NCBI GenBank assembly: GCA_023515745.1
Contig: JALECJ010000011.1
Coordinates: forward strand, 1-64,000
DNA from: Amoeboaphelidium protococcarum
Lineage: Eukaryota; Aphelidiomycota; Aphelidea
DNA: 64,000 bases
Reading direction: 5' to 3'
This document shows, one piece after another, positions 58,450 to 64,000 of the stretch (the first letter of the stretch is position 1; each line of letters starts with the position of its first letter). Under the pieces are notes generated by a model that ran no database searches, was not told the DNA's origin, and worked only from the letters and a program-made list of their open reading frames with translations. The position numbers and the translations under genes were made by a program.

Positions 58450-60360
58450 ATGGTGCATGAGATTGCGTATGTTGTGTTGAGCTGTAAGAGATACAAGCTT
58501 CGGTACAATAATTTAGGAGATGTTCCTGATAGACCTTGTGGATTTGATGTGGAATTATTGAACGTTCAAAAAAAGTAGACTATGCTATTGCCTTTGCATC
58601 CGGGCCTGCATAGTTGGGCTGAAATTGGAGTGTTCCAGAGAGGTGTATGCTTGGCGAATATTGAGCTGACTGAAGACGGCGACGAACCGACAATGTTGGA
58701 AGGCTGCGCTACTGATCCCAACTATCCTGCACCGTTAGATGATGTTGATATTCCACTTATTTATGACGCGAATCCACCTCGGCGAAATCCATAATATAAT
58801 TTCGTTCGTAATTGCTATATCGATCCAATGAGCGACGATAGATGGATTCCCAGTACTTAAGAGCAGTTATTACAACAAGAGATTGACTGGTAAACAAAAC
58901 ACCCACCCATACGCCAAGATCATTTAATGCTCAGTGATGCCGTATTGAGAACTCAACCTCTGATAGGCCGCGTGATGAGCAAGAATAGTGCATTTAATTA
59001 TATTAAAACCAACAGATTTGATGATGATTATCCATTCAAGTTTATGATTGATCTGTATGATTCTAGTCAGCAGAAATAATAATGCGTGATTTGGGGCAAG
59101 TTTGCTGTAAAGTATTTTGACATGGTCACTGTTGGAGCTATAATATCTGTAGACCGATACACAATGCATGGCAATGAGGTCAAAGTTAAGTCTCTTAAAG
59201 TGCTGAATCCTGGCCACTTTGTGGGTTGGAATCCTCATTAATACAGAGACAGGTTTCCCTCGCTGATGTTGAATGTCATTGACTTACACCAGAGTTTGGA
59301 TATGTACTCCAACTCTAATGATTTATTTGATCTTATTGGAAAGGTGTTTTATTATAGTGATACTTTCATCAGGTGTGGGATCTATAAAAGAGCAAGGGAT
59401 AAAAACTATTTGAATGGCGGCTGGCTTTCTTATAAATGGGTTGGCATAGAGTAGAAGTGCCGTTCTAATAATGGTCAGAAAGTACGGTTATTTATGAAAC
59501 TGTTTGCCTGTTCTTAATAATAAGCTTTAAGTCATTTGAAGGTTGGTGACATTCTATTGATTACTTCTGCTCAGGTTGACTAGTTTGGAGACTTTCGGCT
59601 TGTCAAAACGAGTAGCCAATCTTAAATCCTGATTTATGAAGATATTTAACATGTTCGTGAATAGTATCGTGCTCTGGTGGACTTTGATTCAGAGCTTAAA
59701 GTCCGAAGTCACAATGATCTGTTCAGATTTCCCTACTAAAATCGTGATATAGAGAGTATAGCTCTTGAGTCAGATATGCATATGATGGAATTACATGAGG
59801 TGTCCTAATGGATTTCTTTCTGTCCACTGAATAGCCGTCGACTAGCTGTGGTAAATGGTTTGATTACAGAGGTGAGCTTAGAATATTCAGCAGATAAAAT
59901 TATACCGCTCGATATGCCTAATCTTGTTACTCACAATGCTATTTACCAGTGTCAAAGTATCATCCTGTAGAAATATTCTGAGCGTCCTCAACAAATTGTG
60001 TATCCATATTTAAGGATCACGATTTCCCACCATAATAATTACAACGAGAACAATAATAGCGATGAATCTGAGATTATGTCTGTCGGTATATCTCCGAGTT
60101 TTGCATGTATTGATGACAGTTATAAGGGGGAGTTTGATGAGGACTTTGTTGGCAATTGGGTGTCCAGATCAGTGGCTCAGGTCATTAAACCGGTATTAAC
60201 TGAACGCATTTATCAGGAAATGTTGGATTCTGATGAGTTTTAATACGATGTTTTGATTAAAGATTTGAAGGGTTTGTAATGCTCTTTAGTGTGCGAGTTT
60301 GAGCGATTCAGTTCTATCCAGGTGATGGTTCACGCTCTTTACTTAGCTGCATTAGGATGA
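58450..60360 (+). CDS. OB-fold protein, RADX-like
   Basis: The 636-aa frame (ATG 58450, TGA 60358) has no intron. A central region reads like OB-fold single-strand DNA-binding modules: QCVIWGKFAVKYFDMVTVGA followed by IISVDRYT, and later HLKVGDILLITSAQVDQFGD followed by FRLVKTSS. The C-terminal part (IVYPYLRITISHH, SVGISPSFACIDDSYKGEFD) is like the last OB-like segment of RADX. Human RADX binds ssDNA at replication forks and restrains RAD51. Other RPA1-like or telomere-binding OB proteins remain possible; ciliates have many such paralogues. Confidence 0.5.
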
Positions 60361-60649
60361 ACTTTGAATATCTATTTCTCTGTTAATACTGAGTAAACTT
60401 TTTATAATTTGCATTTCTATCTTACGTTCCTACACCTTCATTGGAATAGGTATGTACATCGTTCAAGTTGTGCTTTTTAACACGCCTGATTGGAGATCAT
60501 GATGTAAGGCTATTAATATACAACCCATGGTTACTCGCGCTATGGCTATTAATATACGAAAAATTTCTCATAACTGCTCTGTCCCGGTATTTTATTCACC
60601 ATTAATCCCGCTATTAGATTAGAATCTTATCTAGTTAATTTGCATCGAT

Positions 60650-62626
60650 ATGGACATTGAGCAATCTAGCACGCTTGACAGGTTTATACAAGAGGCGCCA
60701 ACGGCCAGTACCTCTGGGGATGTAACCACTGATAGACCAGCCCGACAAGAAACTCTGGATTTGAACGAAAGTGTAATGCCGTCGACTATTGTTGCTCTCG
60801 CTAGTCTGTAGGACCAACATCATATGCTTACTGCGGAGGTTGATGAAGTTGAAACTAGAAGCTTTAGTGACGACAATGCCCATGATGCTAAAGGGAGTAA
60901 TAATACTGCGATTGATGATCAAACAGTACCAATGGTGGAAGTTCACAAGAGTACAACACCTGAACAGTCGCAGTAGTTGAATGCTCCGATGGATACAAAA
61001 GCGGCAGCCTCAATTGCTGATGATGGTATGCTTGCTGTGCCAAGAGATAATCAAGATGTATTGAAATCGACCAACTCTGTGGGTGCGCGTAGTCAGATTC
61101 ACGGCTCTGAGTACTTTAAAGGCAGCCAATTCTTACAGAGTGGACCGAAAGCTAAATTCTGGTCTTGGGCTATAACGATTGGTGTGAAGCATATCTTGTA
61201 TATCATGATAGTGTCCTCGATGTATGCCGGTCTATCTCTGATTCCAATGTAAGATCTGATGACCTAAAATTACTACGCAGCTGGATTTGCTTTTGTTGCC
61301 AGTTAGATGCCCGTGGCGATCTCAATCAGTTTCAGTGCCGTCTTCTGGTTGAAGTCTTTTATGGGAGTGCCTTACAGCTGGTCTGCCAAGAGAGATATGA
61401 TACCTGGATTGGTGTACGCTGTAATTTCCGGTGTCATTTACATTGTAATTGTTATGAGTGGTCAGTGGCCTTTCCCATTGACCTCTATTATTGGAGGCGG
61501 TTCCTTCTACTCGATTGTACTCCCGCCCATGGTGTGGGTGATGTTGCCTCGCAGTCTAACATCTCAGGTGAAGAAGTACTCATTCAGTGACCCGATATTT
61601 AGAAAATTTGTACGCGCATGTATCGTCGTGGCCACCATGAACATTTACTATTTCATGCTGTTGATTTTCTACTACCTGTTCACCCTGAGTACTTCTACTG
61701 CAGTATTTCAGCTGATCCTGGTGGCGGTGTTCAAGTTCTCGACCAGTCTGTTCATCTACTTCAGATGTAATATGGTAGAACTGGCTGCTAATGATTCTGG
61801 TCTTATAGAGAATGATCCTGCTTTCAAGAAGGGCTCTGATGCTTACAAACACTAGTTGCGTGTGAATCGTATGGTTGGTCACGAGATGAGTGTCTTTGCA
61901 AAGTTTGAAATTTCAGCGATGTAGGAGAGTTACTTTGCCATGTGTTTCCCTGCCATTAGAGGATGGGAGACTTTTGTGCTCCTCATTGTATTCCTCAATA
62001 TGACCTTATTCTTTGAGCTGATGCACACGAAAGTGACCAACATGGATGGTATGGTGTTCATCTTCCATTACACTTACCAGAAGATTCGTCAACTGCTAGG
62101 AATGAGCAATGAGTTTGATCGTACCAATGCCAGCGGATAGTTGGGAAAATCAAAGGCAAGAGATCCACAAGCAGAGGCTGTGATGATCAAGTATAGAAAC
62201 AAACTGCCAGAGAATTATCTAAAACTGCCCGCTGCCTACCTGGGTAGAATGGAATTTTACTTTCTGGGTCTGCTGGCTAAGCTCTTTGGCAGTATCATCT
62301 TTTGTTTTCTTGCACCCGTCTACTTCTTTGGGCCTAATCACGATTGGTATGGTGTCGTGTTTGACTTTCCTCTGGAAATTCTAATTGATTCATACATAAG
62401 AGCGGGAATATCTATTGGCGCCTTGGTTATCAATTTGGCGTGTGCAACTCTGTACGTGAGATACCGCGCTAATGGAATATCCTTGATTTTGATTGGTCTT
62501 AGTGTTATCCATGGCAAGTGGAGTAGACTCATGTATGCGGCTTACTGGTTGGCGCCCGTCTTCATGTACTCTCAGCTGGGTAAAATGTTTATGGTTGTGT
62601 ACTGGTTTACAAATGGACGAGATTGA
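60650..62626 (+). CDS. Large multi-span membrane protein, unknown
   Basis: The 658-aa frame (ATG 60650, TGA 62624) has an acidic, disordered N-terminus of about 160 residues. About ten hydrophobic segments follow (AITIGVKHILYIMIVSSMYA, GLVYAVISGVIYIVIVMSGQ, ACIVVATMNIYYFMLLIFYY, FLGLLAKLFGSIIFCFLAPV and others). A cytosolic region of about 120 residues with Lys/Gln/Glu sits in the middle (KSKARDPQAEAVMIKYRNKL). No transporter signature was recognised. TAA/TAG Gln codons occur in the hydrophilic parts. Confidence 0.75.
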
Positions 62627-62775
62627 TTTAATTTGGTTGACTATTCAATTTTACTGGAGCTTTCAGGAGGATCATGAGGTAGCTTTAATAAGCGTTGAAC
62701 AGTGATGATGAGTGAAGTAATACAAAATAGATTTAAACAAGGATTTGAACTCTCATTAATTTTTTAAACATCAAT

Positions 62776-64000
62776 TCATTGAGAATCTTACGACGGACTC
62801 GACCTTCCACTTTATTAAGCTATAACCACCGACAACTTGCCGGTCTTTAGAGATTCAACACGATTTACAACACCGCCAGAGCCTTTATAAGTAAATCCGA
62901 CAAACGCGAGTCGCTTACGCAAATCTATCATGGACTGACTCAAATCAGGATCTGAACTAGATAGTAGCGATGAGGAACCTTGAGACTTTCGACATTCTTC
63001 TGCTTTAATCTCTGCAGCTTAGGCTACATTTCCGGTAGAGCTGTGGCGATCAGGATCGTATTTCTCCTCAGCAGATTCATTATTTACAATTTTAGGTGCG
63101 TAGGGCCCTGTAAAATCCGTGCCATCATTATTAGAAGCGTCAAAGTATCTAGTATCAGTATCTCCAGAAATTTGCGGTATCCATGGAGCAGTCTATTCGT
63201 GAAGTCTACTAAAATCTATCCCATTGAACCACGGATGTTTCTTTATCTACGACGCATCTTGACCGGTGAGCATTATGTTAAGCACAGCGGTAAATGGCAA
63301 ATTTCCCTCTGAATCCACCTGTTCAGCTTTCTAGTCCGCACTGGAGACCGATTACGCGCCACCTAGTCTTTACTTTTTATCACACAATAGTTATCGAATC
63401 AAATCCACCGCCTGTCTTGACACCTCTCCAGCATACGCATATCCGTGAGAATCTTTTCTAGTTACATACGATGGAAACTTGAGCCATTTCTTCCAATCTT
63501 GTATTTTCAGTCGCGTTCCATCTTTGCTTTTACTTGCAAACGGAGGATAGCCGTACAACATCTCAAATACAATCACTGCGAAACTCCACCAGTCGCAACT
63601 ATAATCATACGGATTACCCTGCAAAACTTCTGGAGCAATATAGTTGTTCGTACCAACAATACTGTAATCGCGTGCGTGAGGATGTTAAAGTCTTGCTCTT
63701 GCACGCCACGTCAGCAGTTTGTGTTCATCCGGCGGATTCATCAACACGTTAGTCATCAGAGCGTCGCGTTTAACCGAGGATGAATCTGATAAATCGTCTA
63801 AACTTGTGACATTGACATCAGCACCCACCGCGAGTGAAGCTCCGGATTTACCGCCAGCAATTTCCAGCGTACTTGCAATATAATCATCAAGTTCCTGCCG
63901 CTCAGATTCCAGATTCTACTTCACCTCCTACTCAACATCAGATTAGAATTTGCTAGCTTTATACGCCAACTTTCGCACAATTTCATAATACTTCGTCTCG
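62776..64000 (-). CDS. NDR/LATS-family AGC kinase, C-terminal part (5' end outside window)
   Basis: The frame is open from the right edge to TGA 62776, 407 residues. Only the C-lobe is present: a long insert of about 100 residues before the activation segment, then ARDYSIVGTNNYIAPEVLQG, DYSCDWWSFAVIVFEMLYGY followed by PPFASKS, and the AGC tail with QIKKHPWFNGIDFSRLHEQT and PWIPQISGDTDTRYFD. The long insert between DFG and APE and the VGTNNYIAPE motif are typical of NDR/LATS kinases, which act with Mob proteins in cell division and morphogenesis. The ATP-binding lobe and DFG lie beyond the window. Confidence 0.88.

Overview
This window is ciliate nuclear DNA in which TAA and TAG are read as glutamine and TGA is the only stop. 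Read with the standard code, almost every gene breaks at TAA/TAG. Read with the ciliate code, long uninterrupted frames appear for conserved eukaryotic proteins (lysyl-tRNA synthetase, p115/USO1, prohibitin, RIC1, TMCO4, DUS2, SF1 and others), each ending at TGA. Gene spacing is short. Introns are few, GT-AG, and about 48-84 nt long. A gene-dense contig of at least 64 kb argues against a hypotrich nanochromosome. It fits an oligohymenophorean-type macronuclear chromosome, or a micronuclear stretch. I saw no telomere repeat and no rRNA or tRNA gene.

Layout. 1-20 kb is housekeeping: a Pro/Gly-rich protein (cut at the window edge), a coiled-coil protein, prohibitin, a CCDC6-like protein, p115/USO1, an HAPSTR1-like protein, lysyl-tRNA synthetase, a WAPL-like cohesin release factor, SF1/branchpoint-binding protein, three small or coiled-coil minus-strand genes, ESCRT-II VPS22/SNF8, mitochondrial TAM41, a tiny membrane protein and a DASS-family anion/Na+ symporter. 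20.1-23.0 kb is the most unusual part. It carries a DDE integrase of the retroviral/Maverick type and a convergent trypsin-like peptidase with an unfamiliar N-terminal domain. Both reading frames are broken, both use almost only CAA/CAG for Gln, and the pair is flanked by about 42 bp imperfect direct repeats. 23-27.5 kb holds an MFS transporter, DUS2 and a membrane DnaJ protein.

27.5-32.7 kb is a 5 kb island with no convincing gene. It is rich in microsatellites and contains two families of internal direct repeats. 32.7-39.9 kb is a minus-strand block: RIC1, a sensor histidine kinase that lacks its ATPase domain and whose frame is open straight into RIC1, and a complete hybrid histidine kinase with a receiver domain. 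40.8-45.7 kb has two paralogous membrane-anchored prolyl 4-hydroxylases around mitochondrial uS3 and a CDF metal transporter.

45.7-64 kb holds a multi-span membrane protein, a FAR1/WRKY-GCM1-like DNA-binding protein, an N-myristoylated stathmin-like protein, a secreted Cys-rich protein, TMCO4 (DUF726), a small Cys protein, a divergent lipoxygenase-like protein, an OB-fold (RADX-like) protein, a large multi-span protein, and the C-terminal part of an NDR/LATS kinase running off the right edge. Apart from convergent and divergent pairs, no operon-like functional clustering is evident. The pairs most likely to be functionally linked are the integrase/peptidase insert and the two tandem histidine kinases.
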